Positions 34,550 to 46,040 of a stretch of DNA of 64,000 nucleotides are shown here, one piece after another. The position numbers and the translations under genes are program-made. The notes under the pieces were generated by a model. That model saw only the letters and a program-made list of their open reading frames with translations. It had not been told where the DNA came from and ran no database searches. Source of the DNA: Forficula auricularia (Eukaryota > Arthropoda > Insecta > Dermaptera > Forficulidae); the NCBI GenBank assembly GCA_024734495.1, contig JALMQS010000075.1, positions 6,917,129-6,981,128 on the forward strand, in the 5' to 3' direction. How positions within the stretch are numbered: position 1 is the first letter of the stretch; each line of letters starts with the position of its first letter.

Positions 34550-37327
34550 TCTGTTAAAATCGTTTCCTGTCGTCGAACACAAAAAAGCATTGCAAAGAAA
34601 TATTAAAATATTTGAAAAGCTGTTATTATACATCTATTAAAATATATTTATCACTAATTAATTGCATTCTATTATGGATTTGGATTTTTTTAAAAAAAAA
34701 GATTATAATTTTTTTGAATCAATTAACCGCAGTATTATGTAGAATCAGACTCATTTTGTTATTCCCTCTAATTGACGTCAAGAATGACATCACCTGCATT
34801 GCTTTCTTAATGCAGATTATAGTGTTATTTTTCTACGCATATTTAACCGTTCAAGCAAAGCTTTTTAAATGTATTAATTATGATTTAAATTATAATCCCG
34901 AAAATATTTTTAATTATTTCTATCTACCTATATGCAATAATAATATGCAGTCAGTAAGCAGGTATATTAATTATTCGTTTGCGTGGTTCGATGATAATTT
35001 TTCTATTGCTGGTGGCCTCGTATAAGGTGTTTCATAAAATGTTTATCATGAGGCAACCCGACTTGGTTATTTCCAACCTGTCAAGGTCTTTTTTTGATGT
35101 CCGTGTGTCTGTATGTCAGGAAAATTTGCACTTTGACGCCTATCTTAGATTAATTAAAATAGGTCATTTGATATCAAATATACAGAAGGGGTATATTAAT
35201 TTTTCTTAAGTAATTATATGTGTCACAGAAGCGGTGAATATCATAAAAATATGTCTGGACTTATAAGCTCACCTCGTGAATCTACTGTAAACCCAGCCCT
35301 CAAACTATTACATAATAATAAATTGGAATCTATCTTTAGTAATGAAAGTGTTTTGTGTATAAAGTCAATTTTTTTTTAATATTTTCTTCTTAACATCGAA
35401 AGAACATTTATTACTTAGGATATGTGGAAGTAATTCATTTATATTTTTGTTTGACCATACATTAATTAATTTGCAATCACATGCAGATCTAAGTTGTGTG
35501 CTATGCACTTGAGACGTTTAGTATTTTCAGTAATCATATTTCAACCAAAATCTAATGATCATTAAAAAGTTAGAATTATACCATTTTCTAGTTTTTGAGA
35601 TAGAGTACTGATAATATTTGACTCAGGAGAAATTGTAAAGTAAAGATCTGCAAAAATCTCAATTAACTAAATGATATATTTATTTTTTGCAAAATTACAA
35701 TAGTTCCCAAACTACGTATGGTAAAAAGGGAGAAAAATTCTATATAAAAATGACTGGCTTATCATTTTAATTTGAAAATTTTTAATTTAAATGGTATGTT
35801 GTATCAATGAATAGGTCAAAAGTTTGAAGAATATAGCATGGCGAAATTTCATTGAAATTACTCAACTATCAATAGAATTAATTAATATTCTTTTTTCCGG
35901 GATATAAAGAAAAATCTGACTATTTGATTGGCTAAGTGATTCTTTATCAGCAAGATTTAGTATTAATAGATTATCTGAAATTTCTAATTAGCTTAAAGCA
36001 AATGTCGGGTGGATTATAAGAACTTCTAGTTCCAATCCAAAAAACAATGGCCTAGCGCCACTTAATCCCTGCTATTTCATTCTAAAAACTTAAGGTTTAA
36101 TTAGTTTGAACCACAAACCAGCAATCTGGAAATAGAAGAAATTTTTTTCTATTCAAGTGTCTTAAAATTAATAATGAGAAAATCTGTTGAAATTTTAATT
36201 ATTTCAAAATTGTTTCTGCTAAGACCACCCAAAAGAAAAATTGTCTATTAAAACACACAACATTCTGGCCTCTATTTCTGGTCACTTTATTAATTAATTC
36301 TTGGGAAATTATTCTAGAAACGCTAACGCTTATTATTATTATCAGCAATGTTTTAATTAAGTAAAATGCCTTATTTGGGAGAAATACTCAATTCGTAAAC
36401 TCTGAGCAGGTACTCACGATCAAATTAGAATCAAATTGAGTTAATTATTTCAGAAAAAAATCTGAAAAACACAACTTTCTTGCATCTTAGTGTTGATTGG
36501 TTGATATAAGGAGTATTGATCAAACCAGAGCATTTCTATTAAACTTGGAGGATGCATGAATGAAGAATTTCCCACTGGTCATTTTTCCGGCTAGATGTTT
36601 AATTTCTTTTTATTTACGCCTCCGGAAATATCAAAGATTCAATAAAAGATTTCTTTTGATTTTCTATTTTAGATACAATATGATTTTTTTAAACCAAAAA
36701 ATAATTTATTCATTCATGACTGCCTATGTTAAAATTATTATTTTTTCTTATGTTGGTTGATAAAAATTCAACATGAGTTTCCAAACAATCGTGGTTACCT
36801 CATTTGTGGCATTGTGGATGAAATATTTTTTAAAGTACAAATCCATCATAAAACAAATCTTTAGTAAGGCTGTTTTTCCTGATCGTTAAAAATAATTTTA
36901 GTTAAATACCACTTAATAATAAATTAAGAAATTTTGAAAATGATGCGTCTGGTTAGTTATTATCTTTACCAAATCAATTTCGAGGTCAAAGAATTCAAAT
37001 TCAAAAGATTTTTGTTATTTTCGTAAAATATCCATGCAAGAGCATGCGTTCACCTTGTGTCGCTTTTAGACAAATATTATTATTTCGAATGTGGCTTCAA
37101 TTGAAAATATCTGATTTGGAGAGGCGAGGCGAGGAGGATTTCAATTAAAATAAATATTTTAGATGATTTTCATTTATTAATGAAATTTATTTTACATAAT
37201 CCGAATCTATATTAGAAATTTGATCTTTGAGGGCAACTTTAATTTGTAAGTATTTAATTTCAGTATACTTTTTAGTTTTGTCAAAATTGGTAATAAGCAG
37301 CTTAAACGATTTTTACTTTACCATACA
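34550..37327. other. AT-rich intron 2 sequence
   Basis: The longest chance-like frame (34612-35025, 137 codons) is Ile/Leu/Tyr/Asn-rich with no domain. An overlapping frame 34979-35209 contains a slightly more complex segment (MRQPDLVISNLSRSFFDVRV) that was not recognised. Confidence 0.4.
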
Positions 37328-37495
37328 GGTCAAAAAATAAAAATCTAGGCCATTTGAGCAAACTCAACCAAATTGTGTATACATAAGCAGTGGGTCCCTA
37401 GAACACTAAAAATGCAAAACCAATCCCCCCAAAATGGGGGCGGGGTCAAAAAATTAAAATCTAGGCTCTTGTACCAAACTCAACCAGAAGTGTAT
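37328..37495. repeat. Imperfect direct repeat, about 55-bp units
   Basis: GGTCAAAAAATAAAAATCTA at 37328 and GGTCAAAAAATTAAAATCTA at 37443 each lead through GGCC/GGCT and CAAACTCAACCA to TGTAT. The 60 bp between contain CCCCCCAAAATGGGGGCGG, a small hairpin. Confidence 0.55.
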
Positions 37496-37732
37496 GGTAA
37501 AGTCAAGTGAATGGCCACATCAGAACATGTCAATTCATTGGATGAAAAATTTGAGTAAAAAGAGAACTACAAAGTCTACTATAAATTTTATGAATTAAAA
37601 AAAACGAAATAAATAATTAATAACTGAATAAAAATTAATTTTACTCCATATATCCATCAAAAACTTTTATTTAGACTTCCCAACGTTTTCACAATTTTTT
37701 TTTAATTAAAACCGTTTTTGAGAAATTTATTT

Positions 37733-37752
37733 AAAAAAAAAAAAAAAAAAAA
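37733..37752. repeat. Poly(A) run
   Basis: About 20 A in a row follow an A/T-rich stretch. This could be the tail of an old retroposon, but no element body was identified beside it. Confidence 0.5.
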
Positions 37753-38084
37753 CTAAAAAAAATAAATAAATTTGTAAATAAGTCAAAGTCTAAATTAGAG
37801 ATTTCAAAATTATCGTAGGTATCAACGGTCTAGTAAAATAACACATTTGTACATATTTTTTTTAAACTCGGAGAAAACAGCATGAATTTGAAAAATCACA
37901 ATCACAAATTTCATTTAGTTAATAGAGAATCTTCCGTTTGTGTTTGTTGTACCATATACATAGTTTTGGAAATAAAACTTACAACTATTTAAGACAGTTT
38001 TTTGTTTATCCTTAGACATTTAATTTTCAAGTATATTTATTGGCATAAATCGAGAGAGGGAGAGAGAGAAATAAAAAGGTGAGG

Positions 38085-38290
38085 AGGCCGCGAGTGAAAC
38101 GGCTGGCTGGCTGGTATCAAGGCTCTCCAGCAGAGCGGTGTGGTGTCTGCGGATTGCTTCCGGCTGACCCGCAATGCCGGCATTGGCACCAATTCCCACG
38201 CACTCCCTGCCCCTAAGGCCGCCTTCGATGCAGGTCAAGTCACAAGTATTGTCCATTCAAAAAAGACCCCCCCCCGTACCCCCCCCCCCA
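38085..38290. other. GC-rich island in intron 2 with C-run tail
   Basis: The block holds GGCTGGCTGGCTGG, then CGGCTGACCCGCAATGCCGG and CTGCCCCTAAGGCCGCCTTC, followed by two C runs (38267-38275 and 38279-38289). Frames are open on both strands: QSGVVSADCFRLTRNAGIGT on +, and CVGIGANAGIAGQPEAIRRH on -. A + strand CCAG at about 38131 and GATGCAG|GTCAAG at 38233 could bound an exon, but the donor is weak. It may be regulatory or a short exon. Confidence 0.3.
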
Positions 38291-38750
38291 CCATACAAGA
38301 CAATATACATACATGCAGAGATCATCATCAGTCAGGAGGATTTATACAATTAGCTATTGTGACGAAAATTACACAAATGACCAAATTGCGAAACGGATAC
38401 GACTCCCTTTAATTCTATTATTTGATGGAATTTCGTTTTTCAATTAGTTTATTTCTTTAACCTTGTCTTATTTTGAAAACTTTCCTGGAGAAGGGATTTG
38501 GTTCAAAACAAAAAATATTTTTTTTTGTAATAACATTCGCGAAAGTGCCATTTTTGAGAGACATTTGGTGGCTATTAACCAACATATTTCTGACTGACTA
38601 TAATACATACACTTTTCTCGCACGGCGTGAGTAATGTTCCACTTTTCGTTACAACCTCCTCTACTTTCCCGCACGTTTATTATTTATTGATACATTCAAA
38701 GCGACATAGATTCTTGTAAACAACTTAAATCCATGCAACCTGTCCCCTTT

Positions 38751-38928
38751 AAGTATTATATATATGGGGGTCGGGTTCGCCGAGGGGTTAGCAAATCAGC
38801 CTGCTAATCAAGTGAACCCGGGTTCGAATCCGACTAAAAATCTGATCCCTGCATAGAAGTCTTAATTTAATATCAGTATCGTAAATTGGCTGATGGCTAG
38901 AAAGGCCAAAAAAAAAGTATTATTTATA
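38751..38928 (+). mobile_element. tRNA-derived SINE with target-site duplication
   Basis: The head begins near 38767 (GTCGGGTTCGCCGAGGGGTT) with a diverged A box and a perfect B box GGTTCGAATCC at 38821-38831. The first and last seven bases of the head pair like an acceptor stem (GTCGGGT with ATCCGAC), and CTGCTAA mimics a Ser-GCT anticodon loop, but the anticodon stem does not pair, so this is not an active tRNA gene. A 70-bp unrelated body ends in a short A tail. The flanks AAGTATTATATATA (38751) and AAGTATTATTTATA (38915) are a 13/14 duplication. Confidence 0.75.
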
Positions 38929-41900
38929 TTAAACTGTTCATTGTTCAGTCGAATAAAAGTTAGAAATAACAGAGTTACACCGCCAGATCTTATTTTCTCT
39001 CAAATCGTTTTTTCTCAGATGATATTACAATAAATATAGTATATGGCACTAGTGATGTGAAAAATACCCGACAATCAAGGTTACGGCAATTGCTTCGACT
39101 TATAATACATTCACCTGAAAGTTCTCAGCTCATGCTGTACCTCTCGCTTGTCGGACATTCCTCACTTTACGTCTTTTGCATACTATTAATAATAGGATAT
39201 AATCTTAGCAAATTTCTGAATGCTCTCAGTTAGCCTGAGATATAGTCAACCAGGCATACGCAAATAAGAATCCCACCCTTAAAGTTGTAAATCAGCAGAC
39301 ACAAACTCAGGTATTTTTTACGGTTGGGATTACAGGTATAGCTTAAAAAAATTTATAAAAGCAACTTAATTTTATCAATTCGCTACAATTGCTCTATTTA
39401 TTAAAAAATAATTATACAATTAATACTAAAAGAAAATCAGTAAACCATTTTTGAATTTTAAAAATCGATTTTAAATGAGGATTTCTTAATACAAGCTAAA
39501 AATTTTCATTTACATTACATACAGGTATGTAGTCTTTTTATAAAGGTTCACATAACGCCGTCAATTGTAATTTCTCACTTCGTAAAAAAATAAATATAAA
39601 ATTCAAAAAATTTTAATAAATATTTTTTGAATTCTTAAAATCAATCAATTTAAATGATTTAAGATGAAATGATTTCAAAACTTATGGAATTTTTTTAAGT
39701 ATAAAAAAAATTTCCTTCTCTTTAATAAGCACTAATTTGCTTCCGTGGCTTGCTAATTAAGACCAGCTTTTGTCTTAACAGATATATTTACTCTGGATGG
39801 GACGTTGCAATTACTCATTCACTCTATTTTAAATCACCTGTAAGTGAATTTTGACCTTGTTCGAAATATTTACATAATATTTTCTTTAATTTGTTTATTC
39901 AAGAACCTTGCCCCGTGATTTGTCCTCAACAAAGTTTAGGGAAGATTCCATTTGTAATCTTTATGAGTCTGACGAAAAACTTATAACATCTTTAGGACTA
40001 AAAACAAACCGAGGCGTTACAACACACTTTTTTTTTAAAATCAATAATTTATCGTCTTTTCCACCATGTGGGAGGATCGGAGGGGAGATGCGGGGGACCT
40101 TTAAAAAAAACATCAACAGGAATTCGATTAGATTTTGGAGGTCATAGGATCCTCTAACGCAACCGCTTTCGTATCTTTAAAAAGAATTAAATTTATTTTT
40201 TAACTCGTATTGCAAAAATAATCGATTTAGTTTTTTAAAAAAATCAATAAATTTTCTTTTATCACTTCGACCCCCCTCCCCCGCGCTCCCCCATTAATCT
40301 TTCGGAGAAATATTAATAAATATTGTCTGTTTATGTCATAACCATAGAAATAAGAGATGTGGCAATTGATGAAATATATGTAAAGAGATACAAGGTTCAT
40401 ATTCATCCTCGTTCTTTTTTTCTGTTTCTCTGATACTATGATAAAAAAGTACTATTAGTCAATTAATTCTTCATCAAACAATCCAATCAATTTCAAAATT
40501 TCATAGATCTTGAATATTATTTATGCTCGTCCAATAGGCAACCCGAATGTCGAAAGCGATTTAGCAATCTCCGATTGTTTCTCGCCTGCTGACAAATTCG
40601 AGAGCAATCAATCTATTATCTGATAAAGAATTTCTACCAAACATCTCTCCTCTCTAGCCAGTTTAGAAATCTTCATTCGTTTCATGAGCGCTTTCTTAAT
40701 TTCCATATTTTTTTTCCTACGGATTGAACTTTATCCTTCTTTCATTAAAACATTCTATTTACGAGAAATTAATTTTTTTTTCTTTTTTAAGTAAATCTAT
40801 TATGAAAGAGTGAGGGAGATAAATGAGGGGGCGGACAGGTCACTTCAAGATGGATTCATACAATTAATAAATGTTTTCGCTTTTATTCCACAATATAATT
40901 TATGAGAAAAGTATAGCCTGAGATAAGAAATTTATTATTTTTATAAATTTTCCGAATTTGCAAATTATTTAGATCTCGATCCCGAACTTGATATTCTTTT
41001 CCTTTTGAAATTAAATAAATAAATATTTTTTGCTCATAATGCCTGCAAGTTGTCTCTTGTGCATGGGATCTTGAGCTACTCTACTCATTTGTATACGATA
41101 ACAGATCATATTATTGAAATTTTGTATATTGATATTTTTTCCACTTTATAGTATATTAGCATTGAAATTTAAAAGGGATAATGATGCAATTTTTTTTTTT
41201 AATTTGGAACAGAAATTTAAAACCATCTAAATCTTTTTAAAAAATTTTATACCTACGTACCTATATTTGGTGTGATAATAAAATAAGTTTTTTTTTATCT
41301 AGCCAATGTAAATATTAAACAATAAAATAAACTATTTTCAATAAAAATCTAAAAAATCTAATCATTAGTTTCTTTATTACCTACCTATTATATAAATTTA
41401 TGCTTTGTTTTTTAAAACTTTTCAAAAATCTGTTAGCTGTTGAAGCTTTTATTTTTGTGATTAATTTTATTAAGAGTTGAAATTTTATTAAAATCACAGA
41501 TAATTATTTATAATTATTTATCCGTGTTCAAAAATGTTAATACAAAAATACTTAATTTTTAATCTTTTAAAATATTTATTATTTGTTAGTTTTTAGAAAC
41601 GTCTAAGGTTCAATTTCGTCTTGAATACTTAATATTTTTGGTATTTTTCAATTATTTTATTTTTAATTAGCTATTTGGATTAGATTTTTTTTTACAATTA
41701 TTTATGGAGTTATTGATAAAAACGTGAAATTATTGTCTGAAACGATGTTTATTGAAAACAAAGAAGTATATTCTGGTCACAATGTTGATAAATATTTAGG
41801 TTTCTATTTCCTGAGTTGATTATCTATAATTAGAAATCGAGAAATAACCAAATCAAAGCAGTAACTGCCATTTACGGAGTGCATTAAAACCATACTTTAA

Positions 41901-42439
41901 TTGTTCCTAAAATAGAGCATAAAAAGAAATTATTTTTATATATTCTGCTCTAAATCGTAGATTTTTATTTCTATATCTATGTATGCTTATCGTGGATAAA
42001 AAGTCACGCCAGGTTGGCCGAGTTAAGCTTTCGAGCTCCTCGAGTTCATTTACTGTACATTGTTTAAGTTTATTAACACATATAGCTAATGTATCACAAA
42101 AAATTAATTTGTTCTGATTAAATAAATAATTATCCGAGGCTATAAAGAAAAAAGTTTCGTAAAATCATCATTTCATTCTATATAAAATTTACGATTTCTA
42201 AAATGTCGATTGGCTATCTTCTCGAGTCAAAGTGAAATTCAGTATTTAATAATAAAGAATTAAAAAAAAAAACTATCCAATTAATTCGTACTTTTCCCAT
42301 ATTTCACACACTTTCAAGGAAAGATTCGCTTCTGCCTATTGTTTCGTTGCCTATCCATTTAATGATTGTTTCTCTCAACTTGGCTAATTTCATGATTAGA
42401 AATGTATTTTTTTATTTTAATTTTCTTCTTAGTTGAAGA
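38929..42439. other. AT-rich intron 2 sequence
   Basis: A CATACAG|GTATGT site at 39534 resembles a recursive splice point. On the - strand an ATG with GAGGA before it opens 15 codons (MSDKREVQHELRTFR) ending at a GTGAAT donor near 39110; this is too short to call. C-rich pieces occur near 40269-40292. Confidence 0.35.
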
Positions 42440-42640
42440 GGATCTCGTCTCGGAACAAAAGAAATTTTTGCGAAAGGAATTGACCGTGAAAAAAGTGTAG
42501 TGGGAGAGAGAAAGGCAAGCAAGCACGGAAAGAAAGTTGGGTTCTTTCGCGGTGGGTTCACTGGCCTCCTCTGCAGAGCGAGACTCGCAATCCCGATCGC
42601 GATTCTTCCACAAATCCATTCTGCTGAGCCACTCAATTAT
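42440..42640. other. GC-richer island in intron 2
   Basis: This complex sequence (GGCAAGCAAGCACGGAAAG, CGGTGGGTTCACTGGCCTCC, CGAGACTCGCAATCCCGATC) is open on both strands over 65-100 codons without recognisable domains. On the - strand GTGGCTCAG at about 42620 could be an acceptor. Confidence 0.25.
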
Positions 42641-42807
42641 ACTCCTACTTTCAATCAACATTTTATTGGAAAATCATCACATTTTTCAAAAATGTAATTT
42701 ATAACAAAACAATAAAATAGACCAATAATCTAAAATTTGGTAATTTTTTTTTTAATTTTTAATATTTCTAGAAAGAAATCTATGATAAATATCATGTCTA
42801 TTTACTT

Positions 42808-43115
42808 GACTGTACTAGATGAAGGAGGAGGTATCAGCCAAAGATGGAATCAATAAAACACCTTTAATAAGACGTTTCGGCCTGAATTTTATTTGGGCAT
42901 CTTCAGTCAATTAGGAGTTATACACAAAATGCGGTACACATATGTGATCGAACCAAACCTTGTCAAAAATAATTTTTTTTTAGCTTCATGTGAATTTATA
43001 ACGTGCCTGAACCCAAAAGTTTCAGAATGAAAGTAATCCAGTGATTCCATCTTTGACTGATACCCCCTCCTTCATCTAGTACAGTTTCATCACAGCCACG
43101 AACTCTAACAATATT
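42808..43115. mobile_element. Inverted-repeat element, family 1 copy B
   Basis: Termini TACTAGATGAAGGAGGAGGT and ACCCCCTCCTTCATCTAGTA are inverted, with inner pairing through TATCAGCCAAAGATGGAATC and GATTCCATCTTTGACTGATA. The - strand carries GACTGAAGATG, CCGAAACGTC at 42907-42871. The right flank (ACAGTTTCATCACAGCCACG, AACTCTAACA) matches the left flank of the 2925-3195 element in reverse. Confidence 0.7.
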
Positions 43116-43242
43116 TACTTGACTATTATTATAATATTAATTATAAATAATGTACACTAAAAGCTTTTAAGCTAGAGTATTTCGTAAAGAGAAATCAATG
43201 AGGTTTCCCTCTTCTTGATACAAATAAACATATATATATATA

Positions 43243-43643
43243 TATGTTGCAGTAAAAATCCATTTTTTAGTAAGAAGGGGTTCTTACTAGTTAAAACGCG
43301 TTTCACTGAATACCTTTGTGGCAACTAGAATTTACTGATGTTGGTTGAGTTTGGTTCAAAGGTCTAGTATATTCATTTTTGATCTTCCGCCTCATTTTAA
43401 GTGTTTATTTTCAAAAAAATTTAAACGAAAATGTCAAAAATTAGAAGCAAAGTTGTAGAGGATGTAATTTTTGACATTTTCGTTTAAAATTTTTTGAAAA
43501 TAAATACCCAAAATGAAGATTTTTTTGAACCAAACTCAACCAACATCAGTAAATTCTAGTTGCCACAAAGGTATTCAGTGAAACGCGTTTTATCTAGTAA
43601 GAGACCGTTCTTACTAAAAACGGGTTTTTACTGCAACATATAT
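43243..43643. mobile_element. 400-bp foldback family, copy B (complete)
   Basis: The two arms of about 190 bp pair from TATATGTTGCAGTAAAAATC at the left end to GGGTTTTTACTGCAACATAT at the right end. The centre is at TAGAAGCAAAGTTGTAGAGG. Terminal TA-rich flanks leave the duplication ambiguous. This is the cleanest copy of the family and has no coding capacity. Confidence 0.8.
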
Positions 43644-45123
43644 AACTAATATAAATATCTAATTATATCATTTATTGGTTAAAGACTAGTTTCAAAGGTT
43701 TGATCTGTTCATCATCAGTCTTTTTAATTATAAATATTGTCTCATTTGGATTAGTTCCTTGAATATAGAAACACATTCAGTTGCATTTTTTTTTTTTTTT
43801 TAGTAAAATATTACATATTAATTCTTATTACAAGAGCTCAATTTAAAATAATATATATTTTATTTTTCATTCTTCATCGAGATCATTAAACTTTGAAAAA
43901 GTATAATTTACCTTTAGGGTGATAGAGAATTTGCGATTTCATTGGAATTAATTCAAGGCACTCACAAAGTAAAACAAAGTAAAGATTGGAACAGCTGAAA
44001 TCAACCATTCTAACTTCTATACAGGGAAATAAAGAATGGAATCATGTTTTCTTAATGATGGTCAAAATACTATATTTGAGAGATAATAGAGGGAAAATAT
44101 AATTTTAAAAACTTAAAAAAACATAATTTGTTTTAAAGAATATTGACGCTAAAAACAGTAATTTTACTATTCAGATCATAAGAATATAATTTCGAACGCT
44201 TGGAGGGGGTAAACTAAGATAAAATTATTACTTAAGAAAAATATAGATATTATATAATTCCCAAGATATATATAGATAATTTATCTATAATAGTATTTAT
44301 TTATTATCATTCTTCAACATTTCCGCACACCCTCAGATTCGCTCCTTAAAGATAGTCAACCAACCATTCGTACTAGAATGAATAAAGCTTCCGAGGTCTC
44401 TGGAACCGGGTGTTTTCAACATGCCAAGGCTGTTGGCACTAATGTCAGCCTAAAGATGATTAATAGGTTATTTACTTCAGACTATCATAAACAATCCTAG
44501 TCCGTTCACCTTACACGAAATAAGTATGTTTTAATTAAAGGATTAGATGGATGATTAATTGGTGTGAGAAAATAGGTCGAATGAGATTATTCTTATGCGT
44601 TTTATCAAGAAACGAAAAAAAAAACAATCCCCAGCACTCTCTTTGCTCGATTGATACTCTATTTATACCCCCGCCCTGCAGGTAGCTTGTGGGTTTGTGG
44701 CTCAAGGGCAGCTTAAGCAACAGCTCACTTTAATCTCAACGACCACGCAGCCTTACGCTTCGGTTGCATCAAGCCCAAACCTGCGGAAGGTTAGATGTCG
44801 CTTGGGCAATGGAGACATTGGGGCAATCTGACCCGCTGGTCTCAAAATCTTCCACGGGATTTGATACCACCCGATGTTGGTTGGTTTGGTTCAACAAAAT
44901 TTCCGAAAAATCGGAAATTATTCTTAAAAATTATTCGGTATCATTACATAGAAGGAAAGGGACACAAATTAAAACAATTAATTTTACAGGGAGAATTAAT
45001 AATAAAGCCCGTTTTGTTGCCGAAAAATCTGACGTGACTTATGCGCACTATAAGAATTTTTCATCCCTTCTCCCCCCATATAATTCTGATTCTAAGCAAA
45101 TTTAAAATATATTTATTTTTATG
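43644..45123. other. Intron 2 sequence with a hammerhead-like unit
   Basis: On the - strand 43725-43681 reads AAAGACTGATGATGAACAG, CCTTTGAAACTAGTCTTT, a member of the family at 371-582. A 113-codon + strand frame (44764-45105) has mixed composition but no domain. The stretch 44690-44880 is GC-richer and may be an old repeat. Confidence 0.4.
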
Positions 45124-45363
45124 AAGTGAATTTAATTTTATTTAGGAATGAATCAAAGATTTTAGTAGAAATATTTTTTCCATTGCACATCAGAGGGCTT
45201 CGTCCCCTCGGGAATAGAACCCAAGCGCTAACTAGATTGCCGGGCCGTTAGCCAAGCCCTTAAGACAAATCTTTCTCCAATATGCAACATATATAAGATA
45301 TGCAATGTAAAAATATTGCTACTAAAATCTTTGATTCGTTCCTAAATAAAATTAAATTCACTT
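45124..45363. mobile_element. Terminal-inverted-repeat element with tRNA-like centre
   Basis: Arms of about 60 bp pair: AAGTGAATTTAATTTTATTT at the left, with AATCAAAGATTTTAGTAG inside it, and AAATAAAATTAAATTCACTT at the right. The interior, read on the - strand, gives AAGGGCTTGGCTAACGG and GGGTTCTATTCCCGAGGGG, resembling a decayed tRNA or SINE head with a B box-like block. Confidence 0.65.
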
Positions 45364-45600
45364 AATATTATAATTGGGTTGATTTTTGAAAAAATTCCAT
45401 CTTTTTTCAAAAAAAAGAAACTCAAAAAGATGCTTAAATCTTTACATTAAATATTTATTTTTGTTTGATACATTAATTAATAAATATAAATTACAAGCAC
45501 CTGCAGAGAAAGCTTTGTAATGCTATAAATAAGACATGTAGTTTTATCCCCTTCAGACGAAATTAGCCTATTTCTCGGGATATTCAATCAATACAATTTA

Positions 45601-46040
45601 AAGAGACTGGATGCCTTCGAAATGTGCTGCTATAGGAGAATGTTAAAGATTGTTTGGATGGATAGAATTAGAAACGAAGAAGTTCTTTAAAAAATTCAAG
45701 AAACGAGAACACTTGAAGAAAAGCGCACATAGTAAGATAGAGAGGATTATTAAAGGATATTTAGAGAGCCAAGTGGGAAAAAATAGAAGAGGAATACCTA
45801 GATTGGAGTGTTTTACCCAAAGAAAGATTTCCTTATAATGTGGGACATGTAGAGAAAATAGAAGAGGAATACCTAGATTGGAGTGTTTTACGCAAAAAAA
45901 GATTTCCTTATAATGTGGGACATGTAGAGAAGTGAAAGAGTTGCCATCGGATAGAGCTGAGTGGAGGGGGTAGTTGCGTCAAACCACTCTTAGAATTGTG
46001 TACTCAAAAATTTTTGGTGTCGAGATTTGATGATGATGAT
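45601..46040 (+). pseudogene. Decayed LINE reverse-transcriptase C-terminus
   Basis: The reading starts KRLDAFEMCCYRRMLKIVWM, followed by DRIRNEEVL-stop, the conserved segment after the RT domain in many non-LTR retrotransposons. After a frameshift, KREHLKKSAHSKIERIIKGY, LESQVGKNRRGIPRLEC continues it. A 75-bp tandem duplication (45781-45855, 45856-45930) follows, then a segment matching the tail at 4519-4646 (KELPSDRAEWRG) and a GATGATGATGAT 3' end. Several stops and frameshifts show it is dead. Confidence 0.7.
45781..45930. repeat. 75-bp tandem duplication inside the LINE remnant
   Basis: Two copies of a 75-bp unit (AAATAGAAGAGGAATACCTA ... GGGACATGTAGAG) differ at only a few positions (CCCAAAG against CGCAAAA). 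The period is a multiple of three. High identity shows the duplication is younger than the decay of the element. Confidence 0.8.

Noticed and set aside
34612..35025. 137-codon + strand open frame
   Set aside because: Composition is dominated by Ile, Leu, Tyr, Asn and Phe as expected from AT-rich DNA; no domain, no splice context and no similarity recognised.
38767..38833. Possible tRNA-Ser(GCT) gene
   Set aside because: The acceptor stem and B box are good, but the anticodon stem does not pair, the long variable arm is missing, and a body, A tail and target-site duplication mark a SINE.
39111..39160. Possible - strand first exon starting MSDKREVQHE
   Set aside because: Only 15 codons, a moderate GTGAAT donor and no partner exon; too short to separate from chance.
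43243..43643. CRISPR-like or long terminal repeat structure
   Set aside because: There are two inverted arms rather than spaced direct repeats, and the genome context is eukaryotic.
44764..45105. 113-codon + strand frame
   Set aside because: No recognisable domain, no splice signals and partial overlap with probable old repeat sequence.
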